From Saccharophagus degradans 2-40 (lineage in GTDB: Bacteria > Pseudomonadota > Gammaproteobacteria > Pseudomonadales > Cellvibrionaceae): a stretch of 64,000 nt of DNA. The position numbers and the translations under genes are program-made. Positions 37,986-46,300 of the stretch are shown here, piece after piece. A model generated the notes under the pieces. It saw nothing but the letters and a program-made list of their open reading frames with translations. It had not been told where the DNA came from and ran no database searches. The first letter of the stretch is position 1; each line of letters opens with the position of its first letter. The stretch is from positions 2,528,501-2,592,500 of the forward strand of contig NC_007912.1 of assembly GCF_000013665.1 (NCBI RefSeq), written 5' to 3'.

Positions 37986-39200
37986 TCAATTCAACTCATT
38001 AAGCATAGCGCCTTGCACGAGTTGCACATCCGCTGCTTGCATACCGTTTTGCAAACAATAGTCTGGCCAGCCAGTGTAGGCGTTACTAACTTTTTGACAC
38101 AGAGCTTGTGCTTCTGCAGTTTTTAAACCAAATAAATTTGCGTAACTTAAAGCGTTTTCTAACGTAGCTTTCGCTCCATGCTCACCAACTCCCATAGCTT
38201 GTAAACCGCTGCGTGTAGCCACTATGGGCAGCATGTCGTAAGCCGGTGAAAGCTGCCACTTAGCGGTAGTAATATCAAATAACAAAGCATGATTACGCGC
38301 ATGGTCATCGGTATTCCCCATTACAATGTTGGCAACCATACGCATAAACAGCTCTTTATTATCCTCTTTAAAATTCGAGCAGTGCTTGCGAATAATGCTG
38401 GCCAAGTTGCAATAGGAATATGGGTTACGCTTTGAATCTTCGATGGGGCGAATACGATCTTGGTTAAACAAACTGTTGGCAGAAATAAAATGCTTTGGTG
38501 AATTAGCCACACCATCAAATCGAACAATCGCAAACGCGTTTTTACCCCCCACATTAATCAATCGAGTTTCTGGTACGTTCAAGCCAAGTACATCTTTTAA
38601 AAACTGCATACTGCAGTATTCCAGCAAGGGAACATCCACTAGGTCCCATGCTTTTGCGAACTTAACTAACCAACGAGTTTCATCATCGGCGACGGTAACC
38701 TTTGGCCGTGCGCCGCCCATAGATGACCCAGGCTCGAGCAAGGCTAATTCTTCGGGGGCAAGTTTGTGTTTTAGTTCTAGCTTCTCTGCAGCTTTAGCTA
38801 AATCGTGTAAGTGCTGCATTGTGGGCAATGGCGCCGGCACTTTAGCTTGCCCGCGCGACAAGCTATAACGCAGGCAGCCAACCCCACCTCCGCTTGTGCG
38901 AATTAACCGCTCGAGTTCGTTTGCAGGCGCGTGCTCGTGGCGCAGCAGCATAATACGCGTTCCCCAATCATCTGGCGCAGCATCACAAAACACACCAAAT
39001 AAGCCGTGCTTGTTAAGTGCTCGGTAACGTTTAGTTGAAAGGGGTAGATTTAATGGGTCTAGTGGGTAGGCCCAATCGTTTGCCAACCAGCTAGCGGCAT
39101 AAGTGAACGTGCCTGTGCCAGTCTTGGATTCGAGCGTGCCCGCAAAGTGCTGCTCGCCAGTGGGGCTAGCGGCAAAAACATACGCTAATTCGTAAGCCAT
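37986..39200 (-). CDS. hipA: HipA-type serine/threonine kinase toxin
   Basis: The 404-residue protein has the HipA fold. It shows the N-terminal lobe with GLFGVFCDAAPDDWGTRI, the ATP-binding loop GSSMGGARPK (~155-165), the catalytic loop NIVMGNTDDHARNHALL (~289-305) and the metal-binding SPAYDMLP (~314-321). E. coli HipA phosphorylates glutamyl-tRNA synthetase and so induces growth arrest; the target here is not known. Catalytic residues look intact. AGAGGTAA precedes the ATG, and it follows hipB by 5 bases. The pair forms a type II toxin-antitoxin module. Confidence 0.9.
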   Translation of the reverse strand: MAYELAYVFAASPTGEQHFAGTLESKTGTGTFTYAASWLANDWAYPLDPLNLPLSTKRYRALNKHGLFGVFCDAAPDDWGTRIMLLRHEHAPANELERLIRTSGGGVGCLRYSLSRGQAKVPAPLPTMQHLHDLAKAAEKLELKHKLAPEELALLEPGSSMGGARPKVTVADDETRWLVKFAKAWDLVDVPLLEYCSMQFLKDVLGLNVPETRLINVGGKNAFAIVRFDGVANSPKHFISANSLFNQDRIRPIEDSKRNPYSYCNLASIIRKHCSNFKEDNKELFMRMVANIVMGNTDDHARNHALLFDITTAKWQLSPAYDMLPIVATRSGLQAMGVGEHGAKATLENALSYANLFGLKTAEAQALCQKVSNAYTGWPDYCLQNGMQAADVQLVQGAMLNELN

Positions 39201-39205
39201 TGTTG

Positions 39206-39508
39206 TTACCTCTTAGCCCGCACTTCGCGGTTGCGGCGCCCTATTTCGTCCTTATGCGGTGCCGCCAGCTCGGCTACGCCGTCTATCAGGCCGAAGGTAT
39301 CTAACACCAACCAATACACTCCTATAGCTGTACCAAGCTCGCCATTTTCAACTGCGCGGTATGCGCCACGCGACAGTAAACACCGCTCTGCAGCTTCTAT
39401 TTGGCTCCAACCGCGGGCTTTGCGCGCTTCTTTGATGTTTTGTGCAAATATAGCGTGTAAATTAAGCGCTTCTGCGCTAATTCCACTTAGGTAATCGTCT
39501 CTAGGCAT
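39206..39508 (-). CDS. hipB: HipB-type XRE antitoxin
   Basis: The 100-residue protein has an N-terminal helix-turn-helix of the Cro/C1 (XRE) family (about residues 20-75: FAQNIKEARKARGWSQIEAA and then SRGAYRAVENGE) and a basic C-terminal tail (GRRNREVRAKR). Antitoxins of this type bind HipA and repress the shared promoter. GAGGGAAGG precedes the ATG. A perfect inverted repeat 15-44 bases upstream is a likely autoregulatory operator. Confidence 0.88.
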   Translation of the reverse strand: MPRDDYLSGISAEALNLHAIFAQNIKEARKARGWSQIEAAERCLLSRGAYRAVENGELGTAIGVYWLVLDTFGLIDGVAELAAPHKDEIGRRNREVRAKR

Positions 39509-39522
39509 GCCTTCCCTCTACC

Positions 39523-39578
39523 CTAAAATGTACACTTATATATACATTTTAGCAGTATTTGAGTATTTATATGTACAC
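39523..39578 (-). promoter_or_regulatory. hipBA operator: inverted repeat and half-sites
   Basis: CTAAAATGTA (39523-39532) and TACATTTTAG (39543-39552) form a perfect 10-base inverted repeat around a 10-base AT-rich spacer, starting 15 bases upstream of the hipB ATG. The half-site core ATGTACAC (39529-39536) recurs at 39571-39578. The position over the promoter fits an operator bound by dimeric HipB, with a weaker upstream site. A TATATA box on the minus strand lies between the arms. Confidence 0.65.
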
Positions 39579-39845
39579 AATACTGGCAACACTATTGAAT
39601 TAAAGCAAGGGATTTATACAAATGGGTAAGAACTAGCAGGCAGTAAGCATTTGACACCGCTGTATTTAGGGCTTCCACCCCAGCGCTATTTAAGTTTTAT
39701 ACGGGCTAACCACGCTAAATTCAGAAAGAAAGTGCTTTTATAGAAAGGTGCAGCATGTGTGGTGTGGGTAAGAAAAGAAAAGGAATGGAAAGTAAGAGAA
39801 GTAATGTTGTAACGACGTAAACTAAACTGCGCATCAATTGGGCAT
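39579..39845. other. Intergenic stretch between hipBA and PEP-CTERM gene
   Basis: No gene, RNA or repeat is recognisable apart from the operator to the left and terminator to the right. A 66-codon frame on the minus strand at 39686-39886 runs through the terminator hairpin and has no binding site, so it is not called. Confidence 0.5.
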
Positions 39846-39871
39846 AAAAAAGCCGGCATAAAAGCCGGCTT
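39846..39871 (-). terminator. Terminator after PEP-CTERM protein 1
   Basis: AGCCGGC (39851-39857) pairs with GCCGGCT (39864-39870); read on the minus strand the stem ends in a T6 run. Confidence 0.82.
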
Positions 39872-39895
39872 CTGTATTACATGCACCTAGAACAA

Positions 39896-40537
39896 TTAGC
39901 TCTGTAAGCGGCGACGACCAACTAAGAGGCCTGCAGCGCCAATAGCAAACAACGCTAAAGTGCCCGGCTCTGGTACAGCAGTAAGACTTACGTTATCGAT
40001 AAAGCCGCCTAGAGTATTATCTAAACCCGTTGCGCCAAAAGACAAAAACATAGTTTCTGCTGTTGCAACTAAATCTAGGCTAAAGTTCATCCAGCCAAGA
40101 TTGCTGTTACGTGAATAACCTTCCAAATCTAAAACAGTCGCGCCAGGCAAGCTATCGCCCCACAGCACTTCTATACCGTTATCGTTTGCGGCACCGTTGT
40201 TAGTGCGAGCATGGTACCAAAAGCTAAGCTCGTAGCTAGCACCAACAGATAAGCTATCAATCGCTTGGTACATTACCGAGTTAGTATCTGTACCTGTATG
40301 CGAATCCAACTCTACGTATTGATTGCCACTTTGTGCAGCCACAATAGTATTACGCTGAATTTCAATACCAGGGCCAGAATAGGTCTGCCAGCCATTGATG
40401 CTGCTATAAACACCCCAGCGAGAGCCAGTAAGGCCCACATCATCCTCAAAATCACCATTTACTAGCAGATTTGCATTAGAAACCGCTGAAAAAGTAAGCG
40501 CCATTACTGTTAAAGCAACGCTCTTTAAATAGCTCAT
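39896..40537 (-). CDS. PEP-CTERM sorted extracellular protein 1
   Basis: The 213-residue secreted protein has a Sec signal (~1-22), a mature galactose-binding/DUF642-like beta domain that begins NLLVNGDFEDD, and a full PEP-CTERM tail. The tail has the VPEPGT motif near residue 188, a hydrophobic helix and an RRRLQS basic end. PEP-CTERM proteins are cut by an exosortase and sorted to the cell surface or exopolysaccharide; no exosortase is in the window. AAGGAA precedes the ATG. A near-consensus sigma-54 promoter lies ~45 bases upstream, as known for other PEP-CTERM genes. Confidence 0.9.
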   Translation of the reverse strand: MSYLKSVALTVMALTFSAVSNANLLVNGDFEDDVGLTGSRWGVYSSINGWQTYSGPGIEIQRNTIVAAQSGNQYVELDSHTGTDTNSVMYQAIDSLSVGASYELSFWYHARTNNGAANDNGIEVLWGDSLPGATVLDLEGYSRNSNLGWMNFSLDLVATAETMFLSFGATGLDNTLGGFIDNVSLTAVPEPGTLALFAIGAAGLLVGRRRLQS

Positions 40538-40581
40538 TTACACATTCCTTAGAAAATAAAAAAGTTAATACTAGTGCCGCT

Positions 40582-40600
40582 AAAGCAATTTGCATGCCAA
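40582..40600 (-). promoter_or_regulatory. Sigma-54 (RpoN) promoter of PEP-CTERM protein 1
   Basis: On the minus strand the sequence TTGGCATGCAAATTGCT matches the consensus TTGGCACG-N4-TTGCT at every key base but one (the C of CACG is T), with the invariant GG and GC at the right spacing. The -12 GC lies near 40586, so transcription should start near 40574, ~37 bases before the ATG at 40537. An activator of the PrsR type would be needed and is not in the window. Confidence 0.68.
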
Positions 40601-40740
40601 TAAAAATTAGCTTTATATAACAACAACTTACGTATACATAAGGTTTTACGGGCTGTTGATGTGTAAATAAACCCGACAGGCACAGGGCTTGAGGTTAAAC
40701 GGAAACGTTTTAATATCGCAAAAACACGAATATGCAGCTA

Positions 40741-40775
40741 CAAAAAAAGCCCTGCTTTAAAAGCAGAGCTTTTTA
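40741..40775. terminator. Bidirectional terminator after PEP-CTERM protein 2
   Basis: AAAGCCCTGC (40746-40755) pairs with GCAGAGCTTT (40763-40772) with one mismatch. It has a T run to the right and an A run to the left, so it can terminate on both strands. The main user is the minus-strand gene ending at 40799. Confidence 0.7.
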
Positions 40776-40798
40776 ATATTTTTTTACGGCTATGGGCT

Positions 40799-41449
40799 TT
40801 ATTTGGTGTTTAAAGCACGCACTCTAACTAGACCGGCAAACCCTAAAAGCGAAAGGAATAGTACCAAGCTAGAGGGTTCTGGCACGCTAGCTATTACTGC
40901 GGATAACGAAACGTTATCTATTTGGAATGTAGAATCAACATTACCATTAATATCAAAGATATCGAACACCGTTACGACATAGTCATAGCTACTCACAAAT
41001 TCAAAACTAAAGTGTCTCCAGCCTGTCCCAACAGCACTGTCTGTAACTGAACCTTCATAAACGATTTCACCATAGGCATCTACATCAAACATCCATTGAA
41101 CGTCATCATAGCCACCGAATAGATCAAAAGTTGATATATCGTCAGTAAAATACAAGGAGCTTGCGAAAAAATCTGAGAAATGACTTGATGAGATATCATC
41201 AGAAATATCAGCCAAAAAATCGAATTCGAAGTTTACAACGCCTGCACCTGTATTGCTGGCCTGAAACAGCGTGCTTGCACCATATGCTGCGTTGTCCCCT
41301 ATGATTGCTACCCCACCATTTTCGGCAACATCATCGTAGGCCTCCCAACCGTTAAGTCCGTCTTCGAAGTCGCCATTAATTAAGCCTGCATGTGCACCGC
41401 TAGCCAAGCCAAACGCAAGCACAGAACTAACTAAAAATTTAAATCGCAT
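40799..41449 (-). CDS. PEP-CTERM sorted extracellular protein 2
   Basis: The 216-residue secreted protein has a signal peptide (cleavage after AHA, near residue 21), a mature N-terminus GLINGDFEDGLNGWEAY like the previous gene's, a beta-rich domain and the PEP-CTERM tail SVPEPSSLVLFLSLLGFAGLVRV. The frame runs back to 41536, but I chose the ATG at 41449 because it starts a normal signal peptide; the extension would put 29 polar residues before it. A weaker sigma-54-like site (TTGGCAGCAAGGTTGT) lies at ~41511-41525. It is divergent from the signal peptidase gene. The two PEP-CTERM proteins look like distant paralogues. Confidence 0.85.
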   Translation of the reverse strand: MRFKFLVSSVLAFGLASGAHAGLINGDFEDGLNGWEAYDDVAENGGVAIIGDNAAYGASTLFQASNTGAGVVNFEFDFLADISDDISSSHFSDFFASSLYFTDDISTFDLFGGYDDVQWMFDVDAYGEIVYEGSVTDSAVGTGWRHFSFEFVSSYDYVVTVFDIFDINGNVDSTFQIDNVSLSAVIASVPEPSSLVLFLSLLGFAGLVRVRALNTK

Positions 41450-41509
41450 AAATATGGTCCAAAATGGGTTACTTGTACTGGTCTGTGCCAGTTTTCGGTT
41501 ACAATTAGT

Positions 41510-41526
41510 ACAACCTTGCTGCCAAT
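41510..41526 (-). promoter_or_regulatory. Possible weak sigma-54 promoter of PEP-CTERM protein 2
   Basis: TTGGCAGCAAGGTTGT resembles the -24/-12 element of the neighbouring gene with the same GG-to-G spacing, but the -12 GC is GT. It would give a ~50-base leader before the ATG at 41449. Confidence 0.35.
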
Positions 41527-41686
41527 AGTTTGGCACTTCGTTTAGATTCTATAAAGTGCGCATAATATAACCGATTGTTGAATTTAAAGCCATTTAGAAT
41601 TTATCCAGCTGACCCAAATCTACCAATTTTCGGCAAAGCTTTTTCTTTTTCACAGAGAAAATACCTAAGCAAATATAAACAACAAA

Positions 41687-42412
41687 ATGTTAACTACAAT
41701 AAAAATATTTCTAAGCTTAATCGTTCCCGGCGCAGGCCCAATGTTTGCCAACAGGTACTGGGCAGGCAGTTTAGTGCCTTTACTTGGCTTGGCTTGGGTT
41801 ATATTGCTGTGTATTACACGTTTAATTACCTTCAGATACGGGCTATGCCTACTACTTATAGGTTTAGCCTTAATTCATCTATTTACTTTTTTAAACGCAC
41901 TAAAACATATAAATACAGTCGCAAACGTAAAAGCACTTACGCATTTTTTTGTACTTACAGCTGTAAACCTAGTGATTATTGTTGGTAGCCACACTTATAA
42001 AGCGCATATCTTTGGGTTTGCTTTTTACCATATACCCTCTGTCTCTATGCAGCCCACGCTTATGCCGGGCGATATTGTATTAGTTGATACATGGCACTAT
42101 AAAACCAATCCACCTCATGTTGGCGATGTAATAGTTTTTAAAGGTGGAAATAACAAGCCAATATTAGTTAAACGTATAACTCGAACCCAGCAATCAAGTG
42201 CTAATGCCGAGTTCGAGCTATTTGTCGAGGGTGACAACGCTTTACGCAGTATAGACAGCAGAAGCTTTGGGTGGGTTAGCTCTAATAATCTAATAGGTAA
42301 AGTGGATTTCGTTTGGTTCAACTTTTACACATCAGACAGAATTTTAAAAAACAGACTAACCAAACAATTCAAAAAAGCAACACCTACGCCAAGGGAATCA
42401 ATAGTGCAATAA
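41687..42412 (+). CDS. Signal peptidase I paralogue
   Basis: The 241-residue type I signal peptidase (S26) has several N-terminal membrane segments, which is more than usual (it begins SLIVPGAGPMFANRYWAGSL). The catalytic serine is in PSVSMQPTLMPGD (Ser120) and the general-base lysine in ILVKRI (Lys162), with the conserved EGDNALRSIDSRSFGWV box. The divergent position next to PEP-CTERM protein 2 and the unusual N-terminus suggest an accessory enzyme rather than the housekeeping LepB. No strong ribosome binding site precedes the ATG. It is single and convergent with the long minus-strand operon. Confidence 0.88.
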   Translation: MLTTIKIFLSLIVPGAGPMFANRYWAGSLVPLLGLAWVILLCITRLITFRYGLCLLLIGLALIHLFTFLNALKHINTVANVKALTHFFVLTAVNLVIIVGSHTYKAHIFGFAFYHIPSVSMQPTLMPGDIVLVDTWHYKTNPPHVGDVIVFKGGNNKPILVKRITRTQQSSANAEFELFVEGDNALRSIDSRSFGWVSSNNLIGKVDFVWFNFYTSDRILKNRLTKQFKKATPTPRESIVQ

Positions 42413-42449
42413 GCCACATGCGAGATAAAATCAACAGCAAAGAGCCAAG

Positions 42450-43355
42450 TTAAACACAATCTTCTTTGTGTTCGTGAATAAAATCAAGCAATTGGTAATA
42501 CGCAGGAGGCATGCTTGCATTTTCGAACACTTTTTTCAGCTCAGCCTCAAACTCAAGATCGTAACACTTACACTCATCTCCGTCGCTCGGCCAAATATTA
42601 TAACCATTTAATCTTGCAAGAATTTCCCGCATGCATTCCTGCCCAACACAATTTACATACTCACCAGATTCAGAATAGTAATCTTCATCCAAGTAATCCA
42701 CATCGAAAACCTTTGCATCAATGGAGGCAACATTTTGTCTTACAAAGGATAACGCTAACCTTACATGTGAAAAAGCCTTATGTGAATTCCGACCGTATAG
42801 ATAACGCCACATAGAATAAAGCATTTTTCGTACATAGGACGGGACATTAACCCTGAACGAAGGTACCCAATTGTCGTCACCAAGTGAAAATGGAAAAGTT
42901 ACCTCTCCATCAACGGGAATTAATTTTTCAAAATAATACTCATATATATTGGCCTGATCTGAATTCTGAGCTCCGGAGAATATATTACTAAAGGTTTGTA
43001 TTGCTTCTCTATTTTTATCCTCAACGCCATCAGCCCACCAACCTATTTTTTTTCTAGACAAAAATAAGCAGAACCTCTTAAGGAACTCACTATGCTGCTC
43101 CACGCTCTGAGCAGGGCAAAGATTTAGTACTAAAGACATACTTAATTCGCCATTTTCATCCCCTCTCTCTACAGCAAGTTGAACAAGTGGATTTAAATCG
43201 CCCTCCAAAAACCATTTTTTACGAGCATCAATAAGATCAATATCACCACTTTCAGGCCCGTTCGAATACGTTTTTTCGTATACAACCCAAAGAGCTTCTC
43301 TGCTTTTTAACCAAGTAATATCTGCTTCCAATTTAATTTTCAACGACGGCTCCAA
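42450..43355 (-). CDS. Candidate immunity protein of the giant toxin-like protein
   Basis: This 301-residue acidic protein has no signal peptide or membrane helix, so it should be cytoplasmic, and I do not recognise its family. The start is unusual. The frame has no near ATG, but a GAGGAGG site (43362-43368) stands six bases before a TTG (43353-43355), so I start it there (MEPSLKIKLEADIT). A further upstream TTG at 43379 has no site. The gene overlaps the last 23 bases of the giant gene, so it is translationally coupled to it. The position, coupling and cytoplasmic nature fit an immunity gene, but nothing in the sequence proves it. Some counted stretches are fairly AT-rich. Confidence 0.7.
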   Translation of the reverse strand: MEPSLKIKLEADITWLKSREALWVVYEKTYSNGPESGDIDLIDARKKWFLEGDLNPLVQLAVERGDENGELSMSLVLNLCPAQSVEQHSEFLKRFCLFLSRKKIGWWADGVEDKNREAIQTFSNIFSGAQNSDQANIYEYYFEKLIPVDGEVTFPFSLGDDNWVPSFRVNVPSYVRKMLYSMWRYLYGRNSHKAFSHVRLALSFVRQNVASIDAKVFDVDYLDEDYYSESGEYVNCVGQECMREILARLNGYNIWPSDGDECKCYDLEFEAELKKVFENASMPPAYYQLLDFIHEHKEDCV

Positions 43356-46300
43356 TGACTTCCTCCTCAATATTATCAATTTTATCTTTGATCTCTGCCT
43401 TTATCGCCTCTTCAAGCTCTGTCTTTGATGAAGTGATAAATAAGTCTAAGTTACCTAAAATAAACGTATCACTATCAATTTTTGCCAAATATGGATTTTG
43501 ACGTTTCGTATAAAATGTACTTACCCCCACCGGAGGCTTTGTAAACTGGTCTATTATCTCACTCAAAGCAGGGTTTTCTGTTGTTTTGGTTTTAAAGTCA
43601 TGGAAATGCCAGAAAACTTCTTGTACATTTATAGTTACACCGTAAAGATTGAGGTTTTTAGACGTAAGTTCTTTTTTCCCCATAGCAGCAAAAGTACCTT
43701 TTGCCACCCGATCAAGAGTAAGCTGCCTGTGAACAGTTCCGTTCTTCTTCTTGCCATCGCCTGTCTCACTGTCCACATCACCCTTACCCTGATTCCATTT
43801 CCAAGGAGTAACAGAGCCATTATACTTAACAGGTGAATTACCTGTTTTACTAGTACCAATCCCTTTATAAGACTTCATTTCCCGCCAAATCTCATTAGAA
43901 TCTCGAGTTCCAGTCAGAATATCTATTTCTCGAGTAAAGATCCTAAAAGCATTAAGATTAGAATACACTCGGTCAGCTCGAGCCATAGACTTTATTTCTC
44001 TTAGATCTTCTTCAAGCTCGAAAATTAGTACTTTTCTATCCACCTCGATGCCTACAATTCGATTGGGATTTAAATCCGTTATAGACACAGACTCAGCCAT
44101 ACCGTGCAAAATACCCAGCTGTAAAAGCTGAAACTGAGCACCAAAAGCCTTAGCCACAAAATTCCCATAAGCTTTCTCCCCCGCTGCAACACCTGGTAAA
44201 GCAGTAACATAAAGCTTTCTTAATTCTTCAATAGAGCGCTGCCTATCCTCATCGTTGGGAATGGCCTCCGCATTTAAGAATCTCCCCGCCTCCAGCTCTG
44301 TTTCCAAATAGGCGATAATAGCTGTTAATGTGATCGGGCCAACACGCTGCCGGTTATTAAGAAGAAAACCTCTAATCTTTGAAACACCTACAGCCTTAAA
44401 GTTGCTAAGTATTCCAGTTAAGAAATTTTTATCAAAGCTAATATTCTTTAAAAAAGCTTTATCAGTTTCCTTTAAAACCCTACCCAATTCCCCCAGAGTT
44501 TTGGGCGCCTCTTTTCCTGACTTAGCCAGTACTGGAGCGATTTCCTTAAGGGTTTTACCTATAGCCACCCCAGCCCCGCTAGCAACAGAAGCATAGGCGC
44601 TGGGGAATAAAGAATAATACTCACCCTGGTTATGGATTGCTGCCGCTTCAAGTGAAATTTCATCATCGGCCAGCGAAAAGAAGTCAAGGATATCTAAAAA
44701 ATCGTCCGTTGAATTTATCATTTTGGCAACTTCAGTTATCCCTGCCCTAGCTTCTTCATCTAAAGCCATATCTGCCACAATAATAAAGAAGGCGATTCCT
44801 TGGTAAACCAAAGTGAAATCTCTCCCTTTGGCCTTTTGGAACATCTTTTTCATTACTCCGCCTAGGTATTTAACGGCCTTGTTGTTACCCAGTTTAAGGA
44901 GTTTAATCGCCAATTTTGCAGGTACAGTTACAGCCTTAAGTGGTGCAGCTGGAGGGAATAGTGACAGTACATCTAGAATTGCTACAGAGAAGGACACGAC
45001 ATCTACATCTCTTCCTGCAAGCATATTACCAACCTGGGTCCAAATAACCTGCAGACTATCTAGACCTATTAACGCTGAAGCAATATCGATAATGGTCCAA
45101 AAACTAATGTCATAAGCATAGGCTCTGGGGAATATGGCATCAGACTGCAGGACCGCGTATCTAAACGTACCGTCTTCGTAGTCATCCTCCATAAATGACA
45201 GGTCAAATTCAGGAGCACCAGATACAATACCTGCAGCTAAAGTGGATGCAGCTATCGCTTCAAAAGTAGGTGTTGAGAGCAATTCGACCGTACTAGAGGT
45301 TTCAGCAGATGTAATAGCAACGCTCTGTGCAGGTAACCTACCAGAGAAACTTTGCATTTTACCCGTGCTAGTTACACCCACAGTGGTTGTGCCTGTTGGG
45401 CCGATTACAACACTTATTACTTCTTGGTTGTTTTCAAAAAGTACCAATGGCTCACTAGCTAAGTTATACCATTTTAAGCTGTTCATTAAGCCGGTATAGC
45501 CTGCACCCACTACCAAGTCGTCAACTTCTTCGGCTTCGTCGAATGCTAAAATTCCATTTACATCAGTTTCATATCGTTCGCTATTAACCGCCAATGTAAG
45601 CTTGCCGTTTGTATATGAACCTGCAATGGTATGCCAGTATTCAAGAGGCAATACTTCGGTTTGCTCTACGGTAAATACCTCTGAATTTTCATTCACTGCT
45701 GTCAATTGCAGCTGGCCTGTTTCTAGTAGAACAAGCTTAAGAGCATTACCTAAATTAATTATTTCACCAGCATGCTGCCCTGGCTTTAAATCGAGCTTAA
45801 ATGAAATATCATTGGTTAATTTAATGCGAGGAGCACTAGGAACAACCATGCGACTATTTACAGCTATTTGACTAAAGCTATAGCTGCCACCAGCATATTG
45901 TTTGGTATCTGACGACAAACCAACATACTCTAGCTCACCATTTGAAAAACCAACCTCATCTTTGGCGAAGCTCGCATCGTTCATCCAATAAGACGCTTGA
46001 GTCAATCGGTTGGGCTGGAAGATATCCCCCAATGTAGCTACAACTTCATCATCCGGTGTGCCACTGATATTAACCGACCCAGTTATAGCTTTATTCACAG
46101 AAAAAGCATTATCGTCCCATCGGGTGTATTCGAATAACGTTTCTGTATTAGCGTCACCAACAAGTTTTGCGCGCTGAGTATTTAATCGATTGGCATTATG
46201 GTTTGGCGTAACGGTAACAGTTGCTTCTGTAGGCGGCTGCATTGCAACCATTGCTTTTACAGTTAAAGTTGTGCCGATAGGTGGGGACAGCAATGAAATA

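Noticed and set aside
39686-39886. 66-codon minus-strand frame
   Set aside because: It runs through the terminator hairpin of the PEP-CTERM gene, has no ribosome binding site and is of low-complexity composition.
41575-41988. 137-codon plus-strand frame overlapping the signal peptidase
   Set aside because: It is a shadow in another frame of the signal peptidase gene, which has clear catalytic motifs.
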